Positions 6,843 to 13,607 of a DNA stretch of 14,049 nucleotides are shown here, piece after piece. The notes under the pieces are model-generated. The model made no database searches and was not told where the DNA came from. It saw nothing but the letters and a program-made list of their open reading frames with translations. Position 1 is the first letter of the stretch, and each line of letters opens with the position of its first letter. This stretch comes from Spirochaetaceae bacterium (GTDB taxonomy: Bacteria > Spirochaetota > Spirochaetia > Treponematales > Treponemataceae), in assembly GCA_031272345.1 (NCBI GenBank), contig JAISTZ010000077.1, positions 1-14,049 on the forward strand. Direction: 5' to 3'. The translations under genes and the position numbers were made by a program.

Positions 6843-6895
6843 CCGCATCTCCTCCGCGCCGAATTGATGAATCTTGAAATACAGGCCGGCCCTGC
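6843..6895 (-). repeat. diverged copy of the ROK-ROK gene junction, possible gene remnant
   Basis: These 53 bases, starting a few bases after the rbsD stop, match 13555-13607 in the same orientation at 41 of 53 positions by hand alignment with no gaps. The other copy encodes the last 12 residues of the partial ROK protein plus its stop and the ribosome site of the next ROK gene. Here the same frame reads C-I-S-R-F-I-N-S-A against Y-I-S-G-F-I-D-S-V, with the stop lost. It could be the relic of a deleted ROK gene or a dispersed repeat. Confidence 0.55.
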
Positions 6896-6898
6896 CGC

Positions 6899-7318
6899 TT
6901 ATTTTTCGCAGTACCACCTGGGGCCGCCGGCGCTCACCAGGATGATGTTTGAGTTCGCCGTAAAATCCCCCGTGCGGACGGCGAATTTTACCTGCTTTGT
7001 CAGCTCGTCCCGGAACACCGGGTGCTCCACCTCTTCCAGGGGAATCCCCGGCTCGAAACACCCCAGGAAGGCCCTTTTGCGGGAGGGGCTCACCTCCCCG
7101 GTGGCCCTGGACAGGATGATTTTCTCCACGCTGAAATTCCGCAGAATCACGGCGAGCACATCCAGGGCCGTAGGCACGTTCACGTCCAGGGACAGGTCGA
7201 TTACCCGTGTGGAAAGGGGAATCGCCAGCCCCGCGTCGGCGATGAGGAGCCTGTCCGTGTGACCCATTTTGGCCAGTTCAGCCGCTATGTCCCGGTTTAA
7301 AATGCCTGTTTCAGTCAT
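6899..7318 (-). CDS. rbsD: D-ribose pyranase
   Basis: A 139-residue protein, the same length as E. coli RbsD. RbsD interconverts the beta-pyranose and beta-furanose forms of ribose after import, supplying the furanose used downstream. Family features: TGILNRDI near the start, GHTDRLLIADAGLAIP (19-34) with the catalytic-site histidine at position 20 exactly as in the E. coli numbering, IDLSLDVNVPTALDVL, and the C-terminal NIILVSAGG. I chose ATG 7318: it has an AGGGGG ribosome site and gives His20. The longer ORF start at 7345 would overlap the dehydrogenase. It is the last gene of the rbs-type operon, 8 bp after the dehydrogenase. The fucose mutarotase FucU is a relative, but the motifs here are of the RbsD type. 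Confidence 0.93.
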   Translation of the reverse strand: MTETGILNRDIAAELAKMGHTDRLLIADAGLAIPLSTRVIDLSLDVNVPTALDVLAVILRNFSVEKIILSRATGEVSPSRKRAFLGCFEPGIPLEEVEHPVFRDELTKQVKFAVRTGDFTANSNIILVSAGGPRWYCEK

Positions 7319-7326
7319 AAGTCCCC

Positions 7327-8493
7327 CTATACGCGCTCGTAGCACCGCATCAGCAGGTCGTACATTTCCGGAATCGTGGCCACCCGGGGATTGTTTTTGT
7401 AGTCCCCCAGAACCTGCCCGCAGTCGGCGATCTCGCGGATGTCCTCCTTTGTGACCCTGAGTGACTTCAGGTCTATCCAGAGGCCGATCTTTTTGAGGAA
7501 CCTGTCGACGGCCTCGCAGCTTTTTTCCGCCGCTTCTTCGTCGCTTGTTCCGTTGAGGGCCGGATTGAAGATGCGGCCCATCACGGCGAATTTTTTGACC
7601 GCCGACCGCCAGGTGAACCGGGTGAATTCGGGGTACTGGACCGCCAGGGCCTGCCCGTGGGTCACCTGGGGACAGTGCCCGCCGATCTGCATACCGAGCC
7701 CGTGGGGCAGGGTGACCCCGGCGGAAGCGTTGGTGAGCCCCCCCAGGGTGTCCGCCCAGGCCATCCGGGAACGGGCTTCCAGGTCGGTCCCGTTGTTATA
7801 TGCCCTGGGAAGATACTCGGCGATGATTTTGATCGCCTCCACAGCCATGATTTCCACCAGGGGATTGGAATTGACCGCGATATAGGCCTCGAAATTGTGG
7901 CAGAAGGCGTCGAACCCCGTCTGGGCCGTAACCGGCGCGGGCATGGACACCGTAAGCTCCGGGTCCACGACGGCGATTTTTGGGAAAATATTTTTATGCC
8001 AGATGGCGGATTTGTCTTTTTTGGCCGTGTTCGTGATCACCGAACAGGGGGTGGTCTGGCTGCCCGTTCCCGCGGTGGTGCCTATGGCGATAATCGGCAG
8101 GGTTTTTTCCGTGGGGCCCGCCGTGTAGTGGAGGTAGTCCCAGGCCGTCCCCGGATGAGTCGCCTCGACCGCGATTGCCTTCGCGGTGTCCATGGAAGAC
8201 CCCCCGCCCAGGCCGATCACCAGGTCCGCGCCGAAGCTCCGGGCCAGCTTTGTCCCCGCCGTCACCACCTCGGTGGTCGGATTCGGGATAACCCCGTCGT
8301 AATGACAAACCTCAATGCCCGCCGCAGCGAGGCTTTCTTTGACGCGCTTATAGAGCGGCGCGATGGCGGGAAATTCGGGGACAGTAACCAGCAGGGCCTT
8401 TTTTCCAAACCGCGAAGCCAGCGCGCCGGTTTCCTTCACCCTGCCGCAGCCGAAAACAATTTCAGTCGGCGCAAAATAATTGAAGTCCTTCAT
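7327..8493 (-). CDS. iron-containing alcohol dehydrogenase
   Basis: A 388-residue protein of the group III (Fe-dependent) alcohol dehydrogenase family, full length, cytoplasmic. The N-terminal half binds NAD(P): GLGGGSSMDTAK (94-105) is the family signature for the pyrophosphate. The metal site is present in DAFCHNFEAY (D195, H199), LPHGLGMQ (H264) and VTHGQA (H279). Substrates in the family range from butanol and 1,3-propanediol to lactaldehyde and glycerol, and the sequence does not decide between them. It sits between rbsB and rbsD, so it probably oxidises or reduces a compound linked to the imported sugar, for example reducing an aldehyde to rebalance NADH during fermentation. A GGA-containing ribosome site precedes the ATG. 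A strong hairpin separates it from rbsB and may lower its expression. Confidence 0.93.
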   Translation of the reverse strand: MKDFNYFAPTEIVFGCGRVKETGALASRFGKKALLVTVPEFPAIAPLYKRVKESLAAAGIEVCHYDGVIPNPTTEVVTAGTKLARSFGADLVIGLGGGSSMDTAKAIAVEATHPGTAWDYLHYTAGPTEKTLPIIAIGTTAGTGSQTTPCSVITNTAKKDKSAIWHKNIFPKIAVVDPELTVSMPAPVTAQTGFDAFCHNFEAYIAVNSNPLVEIMAVEAIKIIAEYLPRAYNNGTDLEARSRMAWADTLGGLTNASAGVTLPHGLGMQIGGHCPQVTHGQALAVQYPEFTRFTWRSAVKKFAVMGRIFNPALNGTSDEEAAEKSCEAVDRFLKKIGLWIDLKSLRVTKEDIREIADCGQVLGDYKNNPRVATIPEMYDLLMRCYERV

Positions 8494-8523
8494 AAAAAAT
8501 CCTTGTTACAACATGGGGAAACA

Positions 8524-8547
8524 AAGGGGGAAATTGCTTTCCCCCTT
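8524..8547 (-). terminator. 10-bp GNRA hairpin between rbsB and the dehydrogenase, possible partial terminator
   Basis: Minus strand: AAGGGGGAAA, loop GCAA, TTTCCCCCTT, a perfect 10-bp stem closed by a GNRA tetraloop. It begins 6 bases after the rbsB stop codon. The following TGTTT is a poor U-run, so it is more likely a partial terminator or 3'-end stabiliser than a full stop, giving more rbsB than dehydrogenase and rbsD message. Confidence 0.6.
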
Positions 8548-8553
8548 AGCCGA

Positions 8554-9531
8554 TTATTTCACGTAATACTCGTCGGCGTGTTCCTTGGTGACGATGGTGA
8601 CGCCGGTGTCGAGGAATCCGGGAAGGGCCTTTGCGGGCAGGTTGTGGGCCAGGTGATACAGGAAGACCTGTGACCAGTAGCCCATGTTGTACTGACCCTG
8701 GGCGACGGTCCCGTCGATGTCCCCGGCCTTGAGCATGTCGAGCACGGCGCGGTCAACGTCGAAGGTGAGAATCTTGACCCCCTTCCTGCCGCTTTCCTTG
8801 ACCGCCGTGGGAACCACGGACCCGGAGATGCCGGACACGCAGAATACCGCGACGATGTCGTTGTTCGCCTGGAGCGCCGCAGCCGCGTTGTCCGCCGCCT
8901 TGGTGGTGTCCCCGCCGTCGTTCACAATGGTCAGCCGGATGGCCGGCGCGTTGGCCTTAATCCAGTTGGAGAATCCCGCCACGCGGGTCTCCTGGTTTTC
9001 GGAGCCCACCGTATACACGACGGCGATCCGCCCCTTGTTGCCCACCTGGGGCGCAAGGAATTGGGCCGCGGCGATACCGGCGGCTTCGTTGCCCGTGGAG
9101 ATGTAGGACGCCCGCTTTGAGGTGGGGGAGTCCGAGTCGAAGGTGACGACCGCGATCCCCTGGTTGACCGCCGAGTTGATCGTGTCCGCCAGGGCGTTGG
9201 TGTCCACCGCCGTGATGGTGATGCCCTTGGGTTTCTTGGCGATAACCTGCTCCAGAACCGCCACCTGGCCCGCCGCGTCCGCGTCAATCTGCCCGGTGTA
9301 CTGGGCGGTTACGCCGTAGAGCTTCGCCGCGTCCTGCATCCCCTGGAAACAGATCTTCCAGTAGTCGATTCCGGAAAGGAAACTCACCATGTAGTATTCC
9401 TCGGAAGCGTTCCCGACCAGCGGAGAGGCCGGACCGGCGGACGCCGCGGCCTGGGTTCCCCCTGAACCACATGCAACAACGGCTGCCATGAGGCAGACAG
9501 CCAGAAGCACAAAACCGAATTTCTTCATCAT
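8554..9531 (-). CDS. rbsB: ribose-type ABC transporter substrate-binding lipoprotein
   Basis: A 325-residue protein of the periplasmic-binding-protein-4 (ribose/galactose) family. The N-terminus has a lipoprotein signal: MMKKFG, a hydrophobic core, then AAVVAC with Cys21 as lipidation site, followed by a GSGGTQAAAS linker. Residues about 45-320 form the two-lobe sugar-binding fold (YYMVSFLSGIDYWKICFQGM, AKKPKGITITAVD, VVTFDSDSP, GTVAQGQYNMGYWSQ). It would capture the sugar in the periplasm and deliver it to RbsC. A strong AGGAGG lies before two adjacent ATG codons (9531 and 9528), either of which could be used. It is the third gene of the operon, between two hairpin-bearing spacers, which is common for the most abundant transporter component. 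The ligand could be ribose or another pentose, hexose or deoxysugar. Confidence 0.92.
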   Translation of the reverse strand: MMKKFGFVLLAVCLMAAVVACGSGGTQAAASAGPASPLVGNASEEYYMVSFLSGIDYWKICFQGMQDAAKLYGVTAQYTGQIDADAAGQVAVLEQVIAKKPKGITITAVDTNALADTINSAVNQGIAVVTFDSDSPTSKRASYISTGNEAAGIAAAQFLAPQVGNKGRIAVVYTVGSENQETRVAGFSNWIKANAPAIRLTIVNDGGDTTKAADNAAAALQANNDIVAVFCVSGISGSVVPTAVKESGRKGVKILTFDVDRAVLDMLKAGDIDGTVAQGQYNMGYWSQVFLYHLAHNLPAKALPGFLDTGVTIVTKEHADEYYVK

Positions 9532-9566
9532 AATTCCTCCTTAATGAGAATGTTTTTATGTGCATT

Positions 9567-9596
9567 GCGCGTCCGCTCCGAAGGGCGGCTCTGCGC
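9567..9596 (-). other. UUCG-loop hairpin upstream of rbsB
   Basis: Minus strand: GCGC-AGAG-CCGC-C-CTTCGG-A-GCGG-AC-GCGC. The inner CCGC/GCGG stem is capped by C(UUCG)G, one of the most stable tetraloops, and an outer GCGC/GCGC stem encloses it. It lies in the rbsC-rbsB spacer about 35 bases before the rbsB start. With no U-run it is probably an RNA-processing or stability element. Confidence 0.55.
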
Positions 9597-9612
9597 AAGA
9601 AACACCTAAGGA

Positions 9613-9648
9613 AGCACTGAAAAAGTCAATCGAGACTTTCCCAGCGCT
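9613..9648 (-). other. 15-bp stem-loop directly after rbsC
   Basis: On the minus strand the arms AGCGCTGGGAAAGTC (9634-9648) and GACTTTTTCAGTGCT (9613-9627) pair over all 15 positions as RNA, with three G-U wobbles and a 6-base loop TCGATT. It begins 6 bases after the rbsC stop. No U-run follows, so it more likely protects the 3' end of upstream message or blocks readthrough only in part. Together with the UUCG hairpin it fills the 123-bp spacer. Confidence 0.6.
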
Positions 9649-9654
9649 GCTTTA

Positions 9655-10656
9655 CTAGGCCGTGTCCCCGGCCTTCCGGGTCCGCTTTTTTGGCCCCCGC
9701 TCGCGGTGGGAAATGTAATCCATGGACACCGCCAGAATCAAAATCGCCCCCTGCACGAAGTTCTGCCAGTAGACCGACACGTTGAGCATGACCAGGGCCG
9801 AGTTGACCACCTTGAGCAGGGCGATCCCCATGAAGGTCCCCAGGATGCTCCCCGCGCCTCCGGTGAAGGAGGTGCCCCCGATGACCGCCGCGGAAATCGC
9901 CGTGGTCTCCGCGCCCACGCTGAGCTGGGAGGTCGCCACGTTGAACCGGGCCACGCTGAGGATGCCCGTAATCGTGGACAGCAGGGCGACAATCACGTAG
10001 ACCGCGATCTTCACGTTGTCCACATTGATGCCCGAAAGCCGGGCCGCGGTCTCGTTGGACCCCACGAAAAACACGTTCCTGCACGCGCTGGAATACCTGG
10101 TGAAAATGTGGGCGATGGCCCCCACGATGAGAAAGATGATGAACAGCATGGGCAGGCCGAACACGTCCCCGGTGGCGAGAAACCGGAAGGAATCCGGCAG
10201 CCGGCCCGAAACCGAAATGGTGGAGCCCGTGGTGAGGATGTAGGCCACCCCCCGGGAAAGGTTCATCATGCCCAGGGTGACGATGAACGGCGGCAGCCCC
10301 ACCTTGCTGACCATGAGGCCGTTGAAGAGGCCCACGAAGAGCCCGATGGCTATGGAAATCAGACAGGCTATCCAGACGTTGACCCCCAGCAGGCAGATAT
10401 AGCCCGTGGTCACGCAGGTCATGGCCGCCACGCCCCCCACGGACAGCTCGATGCCCCCCAGAATCAGCGCCAGGCACAGGCCGATCGAAAAAAAGCCGTC
10501 CGTGGCTATGGCAAGGGCGATGCTCCGCAGGTTGCCCATGGTGAAAAACTTCGGCTGAAAGACGCTCACCACGGCGACGGCAACCACGATGATTAAAAAC
10601 ACCGTGGCTTCCCGCTGGGAGGTTATCTTTTTTACAATCCCCTTGACCTTGTCCAT
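9655..10656 (-). CDS. rbsC: ribose-type ABC transporter permease
   Basis: A 333-residue inner-membrane protein of the BPD_transp_2 permease family with about eight to ten hydrophobic segments, beginning after a basic N-terminus (MDKVKGIVKKITSQRE). Diagnostic parts are LCLALILGGIELSVGGVAA (60-78), GLFNGLMVSKVGLPPFIVTLG (110-130, shared with RbsC/XylH/MglC) and the cytoplasmic coupling region ETTAISAAVIGGTSFTGG (about 230-247), which contacts the ATPase. It forms the channel for the sugar delivered by RbsB. AGGAGG lies seven bases before the ATG, and the gene starts 21 bp after the rbsA stop, so it is co-transcribed. The C-terminus is strongly basic (HRERGPKKRTRK), as expected for an inside end. 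Confidence 0.93.
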   Translation of the reverse strand: MDKVKGIVKKITSQREATVFLIIVVAVAVVSVFQPKFFTMGNLRSIALAIATDGFFSIGLCLALILGGIELSVGGVAAMTCVTTGYICLLGVNVWIACLISIAIGLFVGLFNGLMVSKVGLPPFIVTLGMMNLSRGVAYILTTGSTISVSGRLPDSFRFLATGDVFGLPMLFIIFLIVGAIAHIFTRYSSACRNVFFVGSNETAARLSGINVDNVKIAVYVIVALLSTITGILSVARFNVATSQLSVGAETTAISAAVIGGTSFTGGAGSILGTFMGIALLKVVNSALVMLNVSVYWQNFVQGAILILAVSMDYISHRERGPKKRTRKAGDTA

Positions 10657-10677
10657 TCACACTCCTCCTGTATGGGT

Positions 10678-12189
10678 TTACGCCGCCGCCCCTTCGAGGG
10701 GCTTTCCGGCGGCAAGGGTCATCACGTTTTCTTCTGTCGCCCTGTCTGAGGAGAGAATCCCCATCAGGGTTCCTTCATATATAACCGCGATTCTGTCGCT
10801 GAGGCCGATGATTTCGGGCAGCTCGCTGGACACGATGATCACCCCGACCCCGCTGGACGCCAGGTCCCGGAGCAGGTTGTGGATCTCCGCCTTGGTGCCC
10901 ACGTCGATTCCCCTGGTGGGCTCGTCCATGATGATCACCGAAGGCTTTACGGACAGCCATTTGCCCACCAGACATTTCTGCTGGTTGCCCCCGGAAAGGC
11001 TCGTGATGGGGTAGTCGATGCCCGGGGCCTTTATCTTGAGCTGCTTGATGTAGGTGTTCACCATGCCGGCGCAGAGGGCTGAATCGAGCCAGATGCCCCG
11101 GGAAACGCCCCTGAGGTTGGCGCTGACCATGTTGTCCTTGATGCTCAGCACGGGGAAAATCCCCGACTGCTTCCGGTCCTCGGTGAGGTAGCAGATGCCC
11201 GAATTGACCGCGTCCCGGTAGGTGCGGAATTTTTTCTTTGCGCCCTTGAGCCAGACGTTGCCCTCGGAGATGGGGTCGATCCCGCACAGGCCCCGCATGA
11301 TCTCGCTCCGCCCGGCGCCCACCAGGCCCGAAAACCCCAGGATTTCCCCCTTCCGCAGGGTGAAGCTGATGCCGTGAAATTTTTTGCCGCTCAAGCGGTC
11401 CACCCGGAGAATCTCCACGGCTTCTTCCACGCAGTCCGACTTGGGGGGGAAGAAAATCGACAGCTCCCGGCCCACCATGGCGCGGATGACGTCGTTGTCG
11501 GTCACCTCGTTGGTGTTCATCGTGGAGATGTATCCCCCGTCCTTGAACACCGTCACCCTGTGGCAGAGCTGGAAAATTTCCACCATCCGGTGGGATATGT
11601 AGAGAATCGACACCCCCCGGGAACTCATCAGCCGGACCACGTCGAAGAGCTTTGCCGTTTCTTTGTCCGTAAGGGACGAGGTGGGCTCGTCCAGGATGAG
11701 GAGCTTGCAGTTGAGGGAAATGGACTTGCCGATTTCCACAAGCTGCCGCTCGCTCACGGTGAGGGTTGAAACGAGGGCCCTGGAGCTGAATCCCGCGTTG
11801 AACTGGCTCAGAATGTCGTCCGCCCTGGAGTAGAGTTGCTTGAAGTCGATCAGGTCCCCCTTCCGGGGCAGACGGCCCATGAAGATATTCTCCGCGGCCG
11901 TCAGGTGGGGGCACAGGCTGAGCTCCTGGTGGACGAAGCCGATGCCCAGGTCCTGGGCCTCCCGGGGATTTTGGGGCGCTATTTCTTTGCCGTCAAAATA
12001 AATCGTGCCTTCGGATGGGCGGTACACCCCGCCGATGATGTTCATCAGGGTCGATTTGCCCGCGCCGTTTTCGCCGCAGAGGGCGTGGATTTCGCCCCGC
12101 TTGACCTCCAGGCGCACCCGGTTCAACGCCCGTGTGCCGGGGAAAAATTTTGAAACCTCCCGTATTTCAAGCAAGCAATCCGTATCCAC
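10678..12189 (-). CDS. rbsA: ribose-type ABC transporter ATP-binding protein (two NBDs)
   Basis: A double nucleotide-binding-domain ATPase of about 503 residues, close to E. coli RbsA (501). In NBD1: Walker A GENGAGKST (39-47), signature TVSERQ and Walker B LLILDEPTSSL. In NBD2: degenerate Walker A GLVGAGRSE, signature SLSGGNQQK and Walker B VIIMDEPTRGID. A degenerate second Walker A is normal for the RbsA/MglA/XylG group. It energises import through RbsC. I chose the GTG at 12189: AAAGGGG lies about 7 bases upstream and the length fits. A TTG at 12207 in the same frame would add six residues (MGKGFS) but has a poorer ribosome site. It is the first gene of the operon, about 60 bases after the predicted transcription start and the palindromic operator. 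Confidence 0.93.
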   Translation of the reverse strand: MDTDCLLEIREVSKFFPGTRALNRVRLEVKRGEIHALCGENGAGKSTLMNIIGGVYRPSEGTIYFDGKEIAPQNPREAQDLGIGFVHQELSLCPHLTAAENIFMGRLPRKGDLIDFKQLYSRADDILSQFNAGFSSRALVSTLTVSERQLVEIGKSISLNCKLLILDEPTSSLTDKETAKLFDVVRLMSSRGVSILYISHRMVEIFQLCHRVTVFKDGGYISTMNTNEVTDNDVIRAMVGRELSIFFPPKSDCVEEAVEILRVDRLSGKKFHGISFTLRKGEILGFSGLVGAGRSEIMRGLCGIDPISEGNVWLKGAKKKFRTYRDAVNSGICYLTEDRKQSGIFPVLSIKDNMVSANLRGVSRGIWLDSALCAGMVNTYIKQLKIKAPGIDYPITSLSGGNQQKCLVGKWLSVKPSVIIMDEPTRGIDVGTKAEIHNLLRDLASSGVGVIIVSSELPEIIGLSDRIAVIYEGTLMGILSSDRATEENVMTLAAGKPLEGAAA

Positions 12190-12223
12190 CGAAAACCCCT
12201 TTCCCAAAGCCCGCCGGAGCGCG

Positions 12224-12248
12224 ACTTTGTTAAGAAAACTAAGAAAGT
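12224..12248. promoter_or_regulatory. 25-bp interrupted palindrome, likely operator for the ROK repressor
   Basis: Plus strand: ACTTTGTTA, a 7-bp centre AGAAAAC, then TAAGAAAGT. The 9-bp arms pair at 8 of 9 positions. It covers about +1 to +25 of the rbs-type transcript, an ideal site to block transcription. Its size and AT-rich form are similar to known operators of ROK repressors such as Bacillus XylR. Assignment to the adjacent ROK protein is inference. Confidence 0.65.
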
Positions 12249-12255
12249 TTATGTC

Positions 12256-12284
12256 ATTGTACCATGGTTTCCGGTTTTTGTCAA
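12256..12284 (-). promoter_or_regulatory. promoter of the rbs-type operon
   Basis: Minus strand: TTGACA (12279-12284), exactly 17 bp, TACAAT (12256-12261; 5 of 6). This is a near-consensus strong sigma-70 promoter, so tight repression is expected. The predicted start is near 12249, at the edge of the palindromic operator. The -35 box lies two bases from the T8 run that ends the preceding ROK gene. Confidence 0.88.
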
Positions 12285-12285
12285 T

Positions 12286-12338
12286 AAAAAAAATTCGCTT
12301 TTTTGCGTTTTAGGGGACTAAATCAGCGTGTCCCTAAA
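12286..12338 (-). terminator. terminator-like structure after the ROK repressor gene
   Basis: Minus strand: TTTAGGGAC and GTCCCCTAAA form a stem of nine pairs with one bulged C and an 11-base loop, overlapping the ROK stop codon (12334-12336). Then a small CGC-AAAAAA-GCG hairpin is followed by AA and a T8 run (12286-12293). The main stem is 15 bases from the T-run, so termination strength is uncertain, but the composite fits an intrinsic terminator insulating the rbs promoter. Confidence 0.6.
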
Positions 12339-13554
12339 TCGGCAGGGCCCGCTCCCACCACAGGTTGCTCCCCAGGACCCTGCACGCCCCATTGGCCGTG
12401 CTGTACTCGCCGCCCTTGCCCGCGGTGACGACCATCTGCCTGCTCGACTGGCGCATCTTGTGCTTTTGCAGGGCGGCGCAGATTTTTTCAAAAAAATCGC
12501 CGCCGTTTTTCATCAGCCCCCCGCAGAGCACCACCCGGTCCGGGTCCAGCACGTTGACCGCCATGGCGAGGCCTATGCCGATGTATTCGGCCGCCCGGTC
12601 GATGATTCGCGCGGCCCCTTCGTCCCCCCCGGCGGCGGCCTGGAAAACGAGCCTGGCGTCTATGCCGTGCCCGTTCCCCCCGCACAGGGCGGCGATTTTC
12701 GCCGCCCCCCCCTGGCGCACCAGTTCCCGGGCCTGCCGGGCGATCGCCTCCCCGGACGCCACCGCTTCCAGGCAGCCCCGGTTCCCGCACTGGCACACCG
12801 GCCCGTTTTTGACCACCGTGATGTGCCCGATTTCGCCGCTCGTGCCGCTGGCGCCTATGTACAGCTCCTCCCCGATCACCAGCCCCGCGCCGATGCCGTA
12901 CCCCAGGTTGACCGTGAAGGAGGTGTGGTTCTCCTCGTCCGGGCTGTAGGCTTCGTTCAGCGCCAGGGCGCGGTTGGCGTTTTCCACGAAGACCGGGAAG
13001 GGCAGAAGTTCCTGGAGCCATTCCTTGAGGGGCACGTCGCTCCACCCGAAGTCGGGGGAAAAAAGCACCTTGCCGGTTTCTTTTTCTATGAGCCCCGGCA
13101 TGGCGATTCCCGCCCCCAAAATCCGATCAGCCCCGGCGTTCAGTTGCCGGGCGATTCCCGTGATGAGGCCGCACAGCCGTCCCACAAAGCGTTTTTCCGG
13201 GAAGGGGACCCCCGTGGGCTCGTTGATATGGGCGATTTGCTCGCTCTTCATGTTGTTGGCGACCACCCGGATCGTCGTGCGGCCCACGTCTACGCCGATG
13301 TAAAAAAAACAGTCCGGCACGATTTCCAGCATTTCCGGCGGCTTCCCCCCGGAGGATTCGCCCTTTCCCACCGAGCGGACCACACGTTTTTTAAGGAAAT
13401 TGTTGATAATCGCCATGACCGACGGGATGCTCAAATCGGTCAGCCTGGCGATGGCGGCCCGGTTGATCGGCCCCTCCCGCACAAGACATCTGAACACGTT
13501 GTATTTGTTCGTTTGGGCAATCTGCGGCTTTGCCATCTTGTGGTAATAGGGCAA
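12334..13554 (-). CDS. ROK-family transcriptional repressor
   Basis: A 406-residue protein of NagC/XylR type. Residues about 12-75 form a winged helix-turn-helix (NKYNVFRCLVREGPINRAAI, then LTDLSIPSVMAIINNFLKK). The ROK sugar-binding fold follows, with DVGRT (89-93), GEIGH (240-244) and the zinc motif C-x-C-x4-C in VCQCGNRGCLE (C254, C256, C261). The kinase motif EN-D-AN reads EN-A-N (191-194), so the catalytic Asp is replaced by Ala193 and the protein should bind but not phosphorylate sugar. I chose the TTG at 13554 because GAGGAG lies 6 bases upstream; ATG 13536 is the alternative. Reading further upstream only re-reads the preceding gene in another frame. It faces the rbs operon across a 144-bp gap holding the palindrome, so it probably represses rbsA onward until the sugar binds. 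Confidence 0.92.
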   Translation of the reverse strand: MPYYHKMAKPQIAQTNKYNVFRCLVREGPINRAAIARLTDLSIPSVMAIINNFLKKRVVRSVGKGESSGGKPPEMLEIVPDCFFYIGVDVGRTTIRVVANNMKSEQIAHINEPTGVPFPEKRFVGRLCGLITGIARQLNAGADRILGAGIAMPGLIEKETGKVLFSPDFGWSDVPLKEWLQELLPFPVFVENANRALALNEAYSPDEENHTSFTVNLGYGIGAGLVIGEELYIGASGTSGEIGHITVVKNGPVCQCGNRGCLEAVASGEAIARQARELVRQGGAAKIAALCGGNGHGIDARLVFQAAAGGDEGAARIIDRAAEYIGIGLAMAVNVLDPDRVVLCGGLMKNGGDFFEKICAALQKHKMRQSSRQMVVTAGKGGEYSTANGACRVLGSNLWWERALPI

Positions 13555-13607
13555 CCGGATCTCCTCTACACCGAATCGATGAATCCGGAAATATAGGTCA
13601 GCGCCGC
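13555..13607 (-). repeat. ROK-ROK junction, parent copy of the sequence found after rbsD
   Basis: This segment covers the last 12 codons and stop of the partial ROK gene plus the GAGGAG ribosome site of the ROK repressor gene. It aligns without gaps to 6843-6895 at 41 of 53 positions in the same orientation. Since this copy is embedded in intact coding sequence, it is the likelier ancestral form. Confidence 0.55.

Noticed and set aside
7319..7345. Longer rbsD start at 7345
   Set aside because: It would overlap the dehydrogenase stop; the start at 7318 has AGGGGG, gives 139 residues and places the conserved histidine at 20.
9626..10660. 344-codon minus-strand frame overlapping rbsC
   Set aside because: Out-of-frame shadow of rbsC; low-complexity His/Gly/Arg-rich translation, while the rbsC frame has clear permease motifs and AGGAGG.
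12190..12249. Riboswitch or attenuator in the rbsA leader
   Set aside because: The leader is only about 60 bases and is largely explained by the palindrome and ribosome site; no known riboswitch core was recognised.
12328..13596. 422-codon open frame on the plus strand
   Set aside because: Antisense shadow of the ROK repressor; composition is Pro/Ala/Arg/His-rich with no recognisable domain or ribosome site.
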